A DNA stretch of 64,000 nt. Origin: Cellulosimicrobium cellulans (lineage in GTDB: Bacteria > Actinomycetota > Actinomycetes > Actinomycetales > Cellulomonadaceae). The translations under genes and the position numbers were made by a program. Position 1 is the stretch's first letter; each line of letters starts with the position of its first letter. Below, piece by piece: positions 1 to 10,881 of the stretch. The stretch is taken from assembly GCF_024124905.1 (NCBI RefSeq), contig NZ_JAMXST010000004.1:496001-560000 (forward strand). The letters run 5' to 3'. The notes under the pieces were generated by a model, which was not told the origin of the DNA, made no database searches, and saw only the letters and a program-made list of their open reading frames with translations.

Positions 1-1
1 G

Positions 2-121
2 GCGGCCCGCCTCGCGGCCGAGCTCCGCGTGCTCGGAGGGTGGCTGGGCGTGCCCGAGGTCGACGTCGCGCCGTCGGGCGACCTCGCGCCGGCGCTCGCG
101 GCCGAGGTGGCGGGCGCCTGA
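2..121 (+). CDS. C-terminal end of a probable YcaQ/winged-helix (DUF1006-type) protein, 5' truncated
   Basis: Only the last 39 codons are in the window; the frame is open from base 2 to the TGA at 119-121. The visible tail holds an aliphatic, Ala-rich helix followed by a GWLGVPEVDVAPSGDLAPAL segment. That pattern (aromatic-Leu-Gly, short beta strand, G-D-L-A-P-A-L) is what I remember at the C terminus of actinobacterial YcaQ/AlkX-type winged-helix proteins, which act on alkylated or crosslinked DNA. The identification rests on about 30 residues and is tentative. It is not the ribosome hibernation factor gene that often precedes secA in other actinobacteria. Confidence 0.4.
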   Translation, partial: AARLAAELRVLGGWLGVPEVDVAPSGDLAPALAAEVAGA

Positions 122-248
122 CGGGCCGACCGCCGTCGGTGGGCGGGCCTGCCGGAGGGACCCGTGCCGTCGTAGGCTGGCGCGCGTCTCGCCGGCGAGG
201 TTCGTCGTCGGCGAAACCCGGGCGGGTCCGACGTCGCTCCGACTCGCC

Positions 249-254
249 TACGAT
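249..254 (+). promoter_or_regulatory. Possible -10 box for secA (TACGAT)
   Basis: The 240 bp between the partial gene and secA hold a TACGAT hexamer matching TANNNT, about 110 bp before the secA start. I see no convincing -35 box at 17-18 bp spacing. Apart from a weak CCGAC/GTCGG hairpin just after the first gene (about 130-140) nothing else stands out in this gap. Confidence 0.3.
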
Positions 255-361
255 GTTGTGTGACGTTGCCGACGTCCGCTGCCGTGCGCGCCCGCGCGGG
301 AGAGCGTCGGCGCTGCTCCCGGACCACCCGGCCCGGGCACCGATCGATACGGGAGTCCTGC

Positions 362-3421
<3,060 letters not shown>

Positions 3422-3455
3422 TCCGCGCCCGTCCGGCCTGCGCCGAGACGGGAGC

Positions 3456-3502
3456 GACGACGGCGGGGCGTGCCACCGGGGGTGGCGCGCCCCGCCGTCG
3501 TC
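3456..3502. terminator. Bidirectional hairpin terminator after secA
   Basis: Perfect 15-bp arms (3456-3470 and 3488-3502) are extended inside by six more pairs (GCCACC/GGTGGC) around a GGG loop. It lies between the convergent ends of secA and the Rv3235-family gene, so it can serve both strands. As is common in high-GC actinobacteria there is no U tract. Confidence 0.8.
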
Positions 3503-3517
3503 TCGGGCGAAGGTCGG

Positions 3518-4114
3518 TCACCCGATCTCGAGGGCGACGACGCGCCACGTGCCGCGGCGCGCCTCGAGCCGCGCCGCGGCGGCCCGCACGCGGTCACCGT
3601 CCTCGACCACGACGGTGCCCTCGGCGACGCCGTCGCCGATCCGCAGCACCCGGGCACGGCGCACGGTGACGGGCCGGGTCGTCGTGGGGCGTGGGCCGTC
3701 GGCGACGAGGCGCGACCGTCGGGCGAGCGTCTCGTAGATCTCGGGGGACACCCACCGCGCGAGCTGTCCCACGGTGCGCTCGCCGCGGACGACCTCGACG
3801 GCGGCGCGCACGACCGCGCAGCACAGGGCCGTCGGGTCGGGGAGCGGGAGCGGCGCCGTCGGCGGCGCGAGAGGACGTCCCCGCACGACGTGCTGCGGTG
3901 CCCGCGCGGTCGCGATGTCGCGCAGGTCCACGGTCGGGACGGCGCGATCGCCGACGCACCGCAGCAGGCGAGCGGGCGGGTCCGCGGGGACGCTCGTGGA
4001 GCGGGCGGGGCGCGCGGGCCGTTCGGGCGGGGCGGGGGCGGCCCGGCGGTGCGACGGGGCGGCGACGTCGGTCGCGAGCTGGACGTCCGCGGTGGTCAGC
4101 AGGGGAGCGGTCAC
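3518..4114 (-). CDS. Rv3235-family protein (DUF6459-like)
   Basis: A 198-residue protein of unknown function resembling the actinobacterial Rv3235 family. I place the start at GTG 4114 because a GAAGGAG Shine-Dalgarno sits 7 nt before it; the longer open frame would run into the upstream gene. The N-terminal half is Pro/Ala-rich and looks disordered. The conserved core is the C-terminal about 100 residues (from roughly PDPTALCCAVVRAAVEVVRG to the end), predicted as a helix pair followed by a beta-rich domain ending RGTWRVVALEIG. It follows the LysM gene on the same strand after 28 nt, so the two are probably co-transcribed. No function can be assigned from sequence. Confidence 0.7.
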   Translation of the reverse strand: MTAPLLTTADVQLATDVAAPSHRRAAPAPPERPARPARSTSVPADPPARLLRCVGDRAVPTVDLRDIATARAPQHVVRGRPLAPPTAPLPLPDPTALCCAVVRAAVEVVRGERTVGQLARWVSPEIYETLARRSRLVADGPRPTTTRPVTVRRARVLRIGDGVAEGTVVVEDGDRVRAAAARLEARRGTWRVVALEIG

Positions 4115-4142
4115 GGTCGGGCTCCTTCGTGGCAGGCGGTCG

Positions 4143-5159
4143 TCAGGCGCTCGGTGCGACGAGCACCTGGCCGGGGCGGACGAGGTCGGGGTCGTCGCCG
4201 ACGACCTCGACGTTCGCGGCGTACCAGCGCTGCACCGCGTCGGCGACCTGCGCGTCGGTCGCACCGTCGGGCAGGTGGCGTGCGGCGATCGACCAGAGCG
4301 AGTCGCCGCGCACGACGACGACCTCGCGCGGCTCGTCCGGGGCGACGTCCCGCACGACCGCGAGCGCGGCGTCGCGCTGCTCGGTCGTGGCGCTCCCGCC
4401 CTCCGGCGCGCGTGCGGGTGCGGAGCTATCCGTCGTCGCGGTGCCGGGGGCGGTCGCGCCCGCCGGTTCCCCGGTAGAAGGCATGCTCGGCACGGCGCCC
4501 GGCGCGCTCGGCGTGCCCGGGGTGACCGGTGTAGCCGTCCGCGCGTCCGGCACGACCACGTCGAGACCGGAGGGCTGCGCGGCCGGGGCGGAGACCGCCG
4601 GCCCGGGCCGTTCTGCGGCCGTCGGCGGCGCGGAGCGGGTGTGCGGCGCCGCAGGGGCCGACTCGTCCGTCGGGAGGGGAGCAGGAGGCTGCGTGGGCCC
4701 GGGAGGTCCGGGCGCCGGGGCCGAGGCCTGCCATCCCAGGTCGACCGCCACGACGCCGGGGTCGGCGTCCGGCGTGGTGGCGGCCTGCGCCGTCCCCCCG
4801 GCGAGGACCAGGCCCGCGCCGACGGTCAGCCCCACACCTGCCCGCACGGCCCGGCGGACGACGGCCGGCGCCACGCGCAGCACGAGCCGTTCGCCGGCTC
4901 CCCACGAGCTGCCCAGGGCGCGCACGACCACGCATCCCAGCCCGACCAGCGCGCTGATGCCGACCCAGGTGGCCGCCACGGCCCCGAGGGCCACGGCGAG
5001 AAGCTCCACGAAGGGCTCCGGGCGGGTGCCGGAGAGCGTGGTCACGAGGTGCGCGGCGCGCAGCGCGAGCACCGTCACGGCGCCGCTCATGACGAGGAGG
5101 AGCGCGAGGAGGACGGCGACGCCTCCGGCTCGTGCGGGTACGGCGGTGCGACGGTCCAT
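4143..5159 (-). CDS. Membrane protein with C-terminal LysM peptidoglycan-binding domain
   Basis: A 338-residue protein. Three hydrophobic segments (about residues 12-34, 48-80 and 105-127) precede a roughly 140-residue Pro/Ala/Thr-rich linker and a C-terminal LysM domain (about 276-338) with the core VRGDSLWSIAARHL and the closing VRPGQVLVAPS. LysM domains bind the glycan backbone of peptidoglycan, so the tail probably lies outside the cell. The ATG at 5159 has only a weak GGGGG as ribosome site. It forms a two-gene unit with the Rv3235-family gene. The divergent upstream region carries the 10-bp tandem repeats listed separately. Function is unknown beyond wall association. Confidence 0.8.
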   Translation of the reverse strand: MDRRTAVPARAGGVAVLLALLLVMSGAVTVLALRAAHLVTTLSGTRPEPFVELLAVALGAVAATWVGISALVGLGCVVVRALGSSWGAGERLVLRVAPAVVRRAVRAGVGLTVGAGLVLAGGTAQAATTPDADPGVVAVDLGWQASAPAPGPPGPTQPPAPLPTDESAPAAPHTRSAPPTAAERPGPAVSAPAAQPSGLDVVVPDARTATPVTPGTPSAPGAVPSMPSTGEPAGATAPGTATTDSSAPARAPEGGSATTEQRDAALAVVRDVAPDEPREVVVVRGDSLWSIAARHLPDGATDAQVADAVQRWYAANVEVVGDDPDLVRPGQVLVAPSA

Positions 5160-5197
5160 CGGTGTGCCCCCTGCGTGGCCGTCCGTCGAGGACGGCC

Positions 5198-5226
5198 GTT
5201 GATGTCGTTTGATGTCGTTTGATCGC
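5198..5226. repeat. 10-bp direct repeats upstream of the LysM gene
   Basis: GTTTGATGTC-type units are repeated head to tail about 2.7 times; two copies of GATGTCGTTT (5201-5210, 5211-5220) are exact. They lie 40-70 bp before the LysM start in a locally AT-richer patch, with a one-helical-turn period expected for a protein binding the same DNA face. Confidence 0.6.
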
Positions 5227-5317
5227 GACAGATCGATCTAAGCGTGACCTGGCCCACCTGTCCAGAGGGGCTTCTCGTGATGTGGACACGGCGCGCGGCG
5301 CCGGCGCGGTGGACCGC

Positions 5318-5323
5318 TACGGT
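5318..5323 (+). promoter_or_regulatory. -10 box TACGGT, leaderless start
   Basis: TANNNT hexamer ending 6 nt before GTG 5330; there is no Shine-Dalgarno, so transcription probably begins at or next to the start codon. Confidence 0.5.
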
Positions 5324-5329
5324 GTCCCG

Positions 5330-5869
5330 GTGCGATGGGACGCCCTCTTCGACGACCTCGCGGCACAGCTCGCGGCCGCGGAGACCCAGGACCGGGCCGC
5401 GGCCGTCGCCGACCTCACGCGCGCGGAGCACGCGACGATCACGCTCGTCGAGCGGCTGCGCGGCACGCCCGGCACCGTCACGCTCGAGCTGCGCGACGGG
5501 TCCGCCGTCACCGGCGAGCTGCGCGAGGCGGCGGAGGAGTGGGTGCTCGTGGGCGAGGCCCGGCGCCAGCACCTCGTCCCGACCGTGGCGATCGCCGCCG
5601 TCCAGGGCCTCGGCCGCCACGCGCAGCCGGCACCCTCGACCCGGTCGGCACGGCTCGGCCTCGGCCACGCCCTGCGCGCGCTGATGCGCGACCGACGACC
5701 CGTCCAGGTGCGCACCCCGGCCGGGACGTACCCCGGCTGGGTCGCGCGCGTCGGCAAGGACCACGTCGACCTGGAGGTCGCCCCGGGCGGTGGGCACGGC
5801 TCGCGGGTCGTGCCCTGGTCCGCCGTCCTGTGCGTGAGCGAGTCGGAGCCGGGGTTCGTCCCGCGATGA
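5330..5869 (+). CDS. Hypothetical protein, two small beta-barrel-like halves
   Basis: A 179-residue protein without a recognised family name. GTG 5330 is chosen because a TACGGT -10 box ends 6 nt before it and the upstream codons read as non-coding leader. The first 45 residues form an amphipathic helix (DALFDDLAAQLAAAE). Two short beta-rich segments follow, each built on a strand-turn-strand pattern (VTLELRDGSAVTGELRE and VQVRTPAGTYPGWVARVGKDHV), separated by a basic linker. These look like Sm/SH3-like barrels of the kind found in actinobacterial proteins encoded near helix-turn-helix regulators. No membrane segment or signal peptide. The function is unknown. Confidence 0.6.
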   Translation: MRWDALFDDLAAQLAAAETQDRAAAVADLTRAEHATITLVERLRGTPGTVTLELRDGSAVTGELREAAEEWVLVGEARRQHLVPTVAIAAVQGLGRHAQPAPSTRSARLGLGHALRALMRDRRPVQVRTPAGTYPGWVARVGKDHVDLEVAPGGGHGSRVVPWSAVLCVSESEPGFVPR

Positions 5870-5946
5870 CGAGCGTGCAGGGGGAGCGCGTGAGACTCGC
5901 GGCGGTGTCCGCCCAGGTCGGCTCAGGTCGAGGCCGCGCCGGTCGG

Positions 5947-6162
5947 TCAGCCGTCGAAGTCGCCGGCCTCGATGCGCTGGCGCGTCTGGGCGTACATCCG
6001 CTGGATGTAGGCCTCGAGCTCGCTGACCTCGACGCGCCACTGCCCCCGGCCACCCACCTGGATCGCGGGGAGCTCCCCGGAGCGGACGAGCGCGTACGCC
6101 TGCGCCGCGGAGATGTTGAGCTCGTCCGTGACGTCGGCGAGGGTGAGGAACCGCTGGGCCAT
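5947..6162 (-). CDS. Small BldC/excisionase-like helix-turn-helix DNA-binding protein
   Basis: A 71-residue MerR/excisionase-type winged helix. The pattern FLTLADVTDELNISAAQAYALVRSGELPAIQVGGRGQWRV gives the first helix, the HTH with its recognition helix, and the wing, and a basic C-terminal helix follows. BldC and Xis-like proteins share this fold and act as small transcription regulators. ATG 6162 fits the family's N terminus. No Shine-Dalgarno is visible; a CAGACT hexamer 6 nt upstream may serve as a weak -10 box, which would make the message leaderless. It is divergent from the SAF-domain gene and stands about 750 bp from the direct repeats before the LysM gene, a possible target (inference). 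Confidence 0.8.
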   Translation of the reverse strand: MAQRFLTLADVTDELNISAAQAYALVRSGELPAIQVGGRGQWRVEVSELEAYIQRMYAQTRQRIEAGDFDG

Positions 6163-6288
6163 GGCGTCAGTCTGGCACGCGCGCGCCGCGGCACGGCGCT
6201 CGTCCACAGGGCCTCCCGCGCGCGCCGCGGACCGGGGATCATGGAGCCGCGGCACGGCTGACGTGCCGGACCACCGAGGGGGAGATCG

Positions 6289-6990
6289 ATGACGACGACC
6301 ACGGAACGACCCGTGCGGGCCGAGCCCGCACCACGGCCCGCCGCGCGCCTGAGGCGACCCGGCTGGAAGGACCCGCGGCTCCTCGTGGGGATCGTCGTGG
6401 TCGCGCTGTCCGTGGCCCTGGGGTCGTGGGCCGTGAGCACCGCGAGCCGGACCGTGACCGTCTACGCGGCCGGGGCGGCGCTGACCCCCGGGACCGCCGT
6501 GACCGCGGCGGACCTGAGGACGGTCGAGGTGCGGCTCGGCGCGCAGACGGACCGCTACCTGCTCGTGGCGGACGGGCTCCCGGACGAGTCCGTCGTCCTG
6601 CGGACCGTCGCCGAGGGCGAGCTGGTCCCCGCGTCGTCGCTCGGTACGGCGGCCGACCTCACGGTGCGCGCGGTCGCGGTCCCGGTGACGACGGGTCTCT
6701 CGGAGCGGATCGTCGCCGGCGCGGCGGTCGACGTCTGGTACGTCCCCGAGGCGCCCGGACCGACGGCCGGCGCCGAGCCCGGTGCCGCCGCGGGAGACGA
6801 GGCGCCGCAGCCCGCGCTGCTCGTCGGCGGCGTCACCGTCGCGCAGGTCGACGAGGGCGAGGGGACGCTCGTCGTGGGCGGGCCGACGACGGTCCATCTC
6901 CTCGTCGGGGTCGACGACCTCCCGGCCGTGCTCGCGGCGGTGGCCGGGGACGGGACGATCGCGCTCGTCCCGGTCGGGGCTGCGGGATGA
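6289..6990 (+). CDS. SAF-domain membrane protein (CpaB/RcpC-like)
   Basis: A 233-residue protein with a basic cytoplasmic N terminus, one membrane segment (about residues 30-48) and an extracytoplasmic SAF domain starting near residue 55 (the AGAALTPGTAVTAADLRTVEV pattern, the usual SAF/antifreeze-like beginning). The region around 125-160 (VAVPVTTGLSERIVAGAAVDVW) matches the second half of CpaB/RcpC. CpaB proteins belong to Flp pilus assembly machinery, but no other pilus gene is in the window. A GGGGGAG Shine-Dalgarno lies 5 nt before ATG 6289. The ATGA overlap with the next gene shows translational coupling to the CpaE-like ATPase. Confidence 0.75.
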   Translation: MTTTTERPVRAEPAPRPAARLRRPGWKDPRLLVGIVVVALSVALGSWAVSTASRTVTVYAAGAALTPGTAVTAADLRTVEVRLGAQTDRYLLVADGLPDESVVLRTVAEGELVPASSLGTAADLTVRAVAVPVTTGLSERIVAGAAVDVWYVPEAPGPTAGAEPGAAAGDEAPQPALLVGGVTVAQVDEGEGTLVVGGPTTVHLLVGVDDLPAVLAAVAGDGTIALVPVGAAG

Positions 6991-8363
6991 GCGGCGCGAC
7001 CACGGTCGCGACCGTCCTGTGCGCCGTCCGGGGCGCGCGCGAGGCCGAGGTGGTCACGACGCTCGCCGCTCCGGGGCTCCAGGTCACGCGGCGGTGCGCG
7101 GACCTCGTCGAGCTGCTCGCCGCTGCCGCGGCGGGCGCGGGCCGGGTCGCCGTCGTGTCGTGCGACCTGCCGGCGCTGGACCGGCAGGCGATCGTCGACC
7201 TGCACGCCCACGGCGTCCGGGTCGTCGCGCTCGCCCCGGGCGGGACGTGGGAGGAGGGGCGGCTGCGCGCCTTCGGGGTCGACGCGGTCGTGGACCTGGA
7301 CTCCGCCCCGGAGGCGCTGTGCGACGTCGTCCGTGCGATCCTGCCGCTGCGCGAGGCGGCGCCGGGTGCGCCCGGCGTCCCCCGGTCGGTCGCGGGCGGG
7401 GCCACGGCGGACCCGGGGCCGGAGCACCGCCTCGGACGGACCGTCGCCGTGTGGGGCCCGACCGGCGCCCCCGGTCGCACGACGGTGGCCACGAACCTCG
7501 CCGTCGAGCTCGCGGGGCCGGCGCCCGCACGGCGCTCTCGCCGCCCCCGCCGGGAGCGGCGCCCCGACGACGTGGAGGTCCCGGCCACGGTCCCCTCGTC
7601 GCCCGACGCGGAGGTCCTGCTCGTCGATGCGGACACCTACGGCGGGAGCGTCGCCCAGCGCCTCGGTCTGCTCGACGAGTCGCCGGGGCTCGCGGCGGCC
7701 GCCCGCAGCGCGGGTCAGGGCGCGCTCGACGCCCCGGGGCTGGTCGCGCTCGCCCCGACGGTCCTGCCCCGGGTCCGGGTGCTCACGGGCCTGACCCGGG
7801 CGGCGCGGTGGCCGGAGCTGCCCGGGGCGTCGCTCGACGCCGTGTGGGAGGTCGCGCGGTCGGTCGCCGACTGGACGGTCGTCGACTGCGGATTCGGGAT
7901 CGAGCGGGACGAGCTCCTGACCTACGACACCCGCGCTCCGCAGCGCAACGACGCGACGTGGAGCGCGCTCGCGGCGGCGGACGTCGTGGTCGTCGTCGGC
8001 GCGGGCGACCCCGTCGGGCTCCAGCGGCTCGTCCGCGCGCTCGACGAGCTCGCCGAGACGGGCGCGTGCGTCGGCGCGGCGCGCACCGTCGTGGTGAACC
8101 GCGTGCGCGCGAGCGTCGTCGGCCCCCGGCCGGAGCGCGCGGTGCGCGACGCGATGTCCCGCTACGCGAGCGTCGACGACCTGCACGTCGTGCCGGAGGA
8201 CGCCGCGGTCGACCTCGGCCTCCGGGAGGGTCGCACGCTCGCCGAGTCCGCGCCCACGAGCCCTGCCCGCCGCGCCCTCGCGCACCTCGCCGCGCACGTG
8301 CGGGAGGCTGCGCCGCCCGGGCGTGGTGCGGCGCACGGACTCGCGCTGGAGGCGGCACACTGA
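6987..8363 (+). CDS. CpaE/MinD-like P-loop ATPase with receiver-like N terminus
   Basis: A 458-residue protein starting at ATG 6987 inside the stop of the SAF gene. Residues 1-120 have the alternating strand/helix pattern of a receiver-like domain as in CpaE. A MinD/ParA-type domain follows, with WGPTGAPGRTT at about 155-165 in the P-loop position, LLVDADTYGGSVAQRL as the switch/Walker A' aspartate region, and DWTVVDCGFG as Walker B. The P-loop has Arg where GKT normally has Lys, and the deviant-Walker upstream Lys is absent, so nucleotide hydrolysis is uncertain. Pairing with a CpaB-like protein suggests a role in localising a membrane assembly, but this is inference. Confidence 0.75.
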   Translation: MSGATTVATVLCAVRGAREAEVVTTLAAPGLQVTRRCADLVELLAAAAAGAGRVAVVSCDLPALDRQAIVDLHAHGVRVVALAPGGTWEEGRLRAFGVDAVVDLDSAPEALCDVVRAILPLREAAPGAPGVPRSVAGGATADPGPEHRLGRTVAVWGPTGAPGRTTVATNLAVELAGPAPARRSRRPRRERRPDDVEVPATVPSSPDAEVLLVDADTYGGSVAQRLGLLDESPGLAAAARSAGQGALDAPGLVALAPTVLPRVRVLTGLTRAARWPELPGASLDAVWEVARSVADWTVVDCGFGIERDELLTYDTRAPQRNDATWSALAAADVVVVVGAGDPVGLQRLVRALDELAETGACVGAARTVVVNRVRASVVGPRPERAVRDAMSRYASVDDLHVVPEDAAVDLGLREGRTLAESAPTSPARRALAHLAAHVREAAPPGRGAAHGLALEAAH

Positions 8364-8367
8364 ACCC

Positions 8368-8898
8368 ATGCGCATCTACCTCCCCGCGACGCTCGACGAG
8401 CTCGACGCCGTCACCGTGACCGCCGACGCCGCCCGCTGGACCGTCGCCCCGCGCGGCGCCCACGCCGTGACCGCCGCGCTGACGCGCGCGCTGCCCGACG
8501 AGGACGAGGAAGGGCTGGAGTACGCGGCCGCGCTCGAGGCGGCGGACGACTCGCTCGCGCTCGTCGCGGCGCGCCCGGACGCGCCGCGCCAGCGGCTCGT
8601 CGTGACGCTCGAGGTGCCCGACGGCGCGGTGCAGGTCGTGGGCGGGGACGACTCCGACGACGAGGACGCGCCCGCGCCCAGCGCCGTCGAGGTCCTGCGG
8701 ACCGTGCCCGACGTCGCGATCGTGTGCGTCCACGTCGACGAGCCCGAGGCGGTCGAGGACGTGGAGGCGGTGCTCGCCGCGGCCGACGACGACGGCCCCG
8801 GCGCCGACGAGGCGCTCGACGCCGCGATCGACCGCGTGGGCGAGCGCGACCTGCTCTGGTACGACTGGTCGGAGCTCAAGGACGTGCCGCGCGGCTGA
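8368..8898 (+). CDS. DUF6912-family protein
   Basis: A 176-residue acidic protein beginning MRIYLPATLDELDAV, which I recognise as the actinobacterial DUF6912 family of unknown function. The start is ATG 8368, 5 nt after the CpaE-like stop; no Shine-Dalgarno is seen and a CACACT hexamer lies 6 nt before it. The sequence alternates strands and helices, is rich in Asp/Glu, and has no membrane segment or signal peptide, so it should be cytoplasmic. In related genomes this family tends to sit next to the aroA/rsgA/hisN/sigR neighbourhood, as here. Confidence 0.75.
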   Translation: MRIYLPATLDELDAVTVTADAARWTVAPRGAHAVTAALTRALPDEDEEGLEYAAALEAADDSLALVAARPDAPRQRLVVTLEVPDGAVQVVGGDDSDDEDAPAPSAVEVLRTVPDVAIVCVHVDEPEAVEDVEAVLAAADDDGPGADEALDAAIDRVGERDLLWYDWSELKDVPRG

Positions 8899-8913
8899 CG
8901 GCCGCGCGGGGCG

Positions 8914-8937
8914 CCGCCCGGCCCGGGGGCCGGGCGG
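8914..8937. terminator. Hairpin terminator between convergent genes
   Basis: Ten-base-pair GC stem (8914-8923 with 8928-8937) and a 4-nt loop between the convergent DUF6912 and hisN genes. Confidence 0.65.
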
Positions 8938-8956
8938 GACCCGGCGGCGGTCCGCG

Positions 8957-9751
8957 TCAGCCGAGGCGGCCGAGCACCTCGTCGTGCAGCAGCCCGTTCG
9001 TCGCGACGGCGTTGCCGCCCCACGGGCCGTCGGCCCCGTCGAGCGACGTGAACCGGCCGCCGGCCTCGGTGACGATGGGGACGAGCGCGGCCATGTCGTA
9101 GAGCTCCAGCTCGGGCTCGGCCGCGGCGTCGACCGCGCCCTCGGCGACGAGCATGTACGACCAGAAGTCGCCGTAGCCGCGCGTGCGCCAGGCGCCGCGC
9201 ATGAGGTCGAGGAACGGTTCGAGCTTGCCGCGCTCCTCCCAGCCGTCGAGCGACGCGTAGGCGAGCGACGCGTCGGACCAGGACGAGACACCCGACACCT
9301 GCAGCCGCGAGGCGGCCGCGAGCGACTTCCCGGTCCACGCGCCGGTGCCCTTCGCCGCCCACCAGCGCCGGCCGAGCGCGGGCGCCGAGACGAGCCCGAC
9401 GACGACCTCGTCCCCGTCGGCGAGCGCGATGAGCGTCGCCCACACGGGCACCCCGCGCACGAAGTTCTTGGTCCCGTCGATCGGGTCGACGATCCAGCGC
9501 CGTGCGCCGTGACCGGTCTCGCCGTACTCCTCGCCCACGATCGCGTCGCGACCGCGCGCCCGGCCGAGCTGGCCGCGGATGATCTCCTCGGCGGTGCGGT
9601 CGGCGTCGCTCACGGGCGTCGAGTCCGGCTTCGACTCGACGTGCAGGTCGAGCGCCTTGAAGCGCGACATCGTGTGCGCGTCGACCTGGTCGGCGATCAC
9701 GTGGGCGAGGCGCAGGTCGTCGTCGTAGCCGCGCGTCGAGGGGGGCGTCAT
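8957..9751 (-). CDS. hisN: Histidinol-phosphatase, inositol-monophosphatase family (HisN)
   Basis: A 264-residue member of the Mg-dependent inositol monophosphatase superfamily. The metal-binding motifs are present: E74 in GEEYGE, D89 and D92 in the DPIDGTKNF motif, and a C-terminal ELYDMAA segment supplying the last metal Asp. Actinobacteria use this HisN type to dephosphorylate L-histidinol phosphate in histidine synthesis; inositol monophosphatase activity is the main alternative. ATG 9751 lies 7 nt after a TACGGT -10 box on the minus strand, so the gene has its own leaderless promoter although it follows rsgA by 56 nt. Confidence 0.85.
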   Translation of the reverse strand: MTPPSTRGYDDDLRLAHVIADQVDAHTMSRFKALDLHVESKPDSTPVSDADRTAEEIIRGQLGRARGRDAIVGEEYGETGHGARRWIVDPIDGTKNFVRGVPVWATLIALADGDEVVVGLVSAPALGRRWWAAKGTGAWTGKSLAAASRLQVSGVSSWSDASLAYASLDGWEERGKLEPFLDLMRGAWRTRGYGDFWSYMLVAEGAVDAAAEPELELYDMAALVPIVTEAGGRFTSLDGADGPWGGNAVATNGLLHDEVLGRLG

Positions 9752-9758
9752 GGCTCAC

Positions 9759-9764
9759 ACCGTA
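9759..9764 (-). promoter_or_regulatory. -10 box TACGGT for leaderless hisN
   Basis: TANNNT hexamer with 7 nt to ATG 9751 and no Shine-Dalgarno. Confidence 0.55.
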
Positions 9765-9807
9765 GCGGTGCCCGCCCGGGCGGGGGAGGCGCCGCGCTGG
9801 CGAGGGC

Positions 9808-10881
9808 TCAGGCCGCGCCGGAGCGCGAGGCGAGCACGCGGCGGAACGACTCGAGCCGTGCGGCGCGGGCCGCGCGGGTCTCGTCATCGGGCGAGGCCTC
9901 GACCCACTCGTCGAGCGCGCAGTCCGGGGCGTCGTCGAGGTGGGTGCACCCGCGCGGGCAGTCCGCGGCGACCGCGTCGAGGTCCTCGAACGCGTGCAGC
10001 AGGTGGTCGACCTGCACGTGCGCGAGGCCGAACGACCGCACGCCGGGCGTGTCGATGACCCAGCCGCCGCCGGGCAGGCGCAGCGCGACGGCCGACGTCG
10101 ACGTGTGACGGCCGCGACCCGTGACGTCGTTGACGTGGCCCGTCGCGCGCTGCGCGTCCGGGACGAGCGCGTTGACGAGCGTCGACTTGCCGACGCCCGA
10201 GTGCCCGACGAACACAGACGTGCGCCCGGCCAGCGCCTCGCGCACCGCGTCGAGCGGCTCGATCGCCCAGCCGTCCGGCGCGAGGCCGTCGGGCGCACGC
10301 CGCGTCACGACGACGGAGACGCCGAGCGGCTCGTACAGCGCGCGCAGCGGGCCGGGGTCGGCCAGGTCCGCCTTGGTGAGGCAGAGGAGGACGTCCATGC
10401 CGGCGTCGTACGCGGCGACGACGCAGCGGTCGATCATGCGCGTGCGCGGCTCGGGCTCGGCGAGGGCCGTGACGACGACGAGCTGGTCGGCGTTGGCGAC
10501 GATCACGCGCTCGTAGGGGTCGGTGTCGTCGGCCGTGCGGCGGAGCACCGACGACCGGTCCTGGATGCGCACGATCCGCGCGAGCGAACCGTCGTCGCCC
10601 GTCACGTCCCCGACGAGGTCGACCCGGTCCCCGCACACGATCCGCGTGCGGCCGAGCTCGCGCGCCTTCATCGCGAGGACCGTGCGCTCGTCCTCGCCGG
10701 CCGCGTCGCCCCCGTCCGGGCCGTCGTGCCCGACGAGCAGCGTGTACCGGCCGCGGTCCACCCCCGTGACGAACCCCGTGACCGCGTCCGCGTGCTCGGG
10801 CCGCTGCTTGGTGCGGGGACGGCTGCCGCGCTTGCCGGGGCGCGAGCGGAAGTCGGACTCGTCCGGGACGCGGCGGGCCAT
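9808..10881 (-). CDS. rsgA: Ribosome biogenesis GTPase RsgA (YjeQ)
   Basis: A 357-residue circularly permuted GTPase that helps mature the 30S subunit. Order of parts: basic N terminus, OB-fold, then the permuted G domain with the NKxD-type motif (LTKADLAD, about 165) before the P-loop (GHSGVGKSTLV, K232). A C-terminal zinc finger follows (CPRGCTHLDDAPDC). ATG 10881 shares its A with the aroA stop (TGATG), so translation is coupled to aroA. The aroA-rsgA-hisN order is conserved in actinobacteria. Confidence 0.93.
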   Translation of the reverse strand: MARRVPDESDFRSRPGKRGSRPRTKQRPEHADAVTGFVTGVDRGRYTLLVGHDGPDGGDAAGEDERTVLAMKARELGRTRIVCGDRVDLVGDVTGDDGSLARIVRIQDRSSVLRRTADDTDPYERVIVANADQLVVVTALAEPEPRTRMIDRCVVAAYDAGMDVLLCLTKADLADPGPLRALYEPLGVSVVVTRRAPDGLAPDGWAIEPLDAVREALAGRTSVFVGHSGVGKSTLVNALVPDAQRATGHVNDVTGRGRHTSTSAVALRLPGGGWVIDTPGVRSFGLAHVQVDHLLHAFEDLDAVAADCPRGCTHLDDAPDCALDEWVEASPDDETRAARAARLESFRRVLASRSGAA

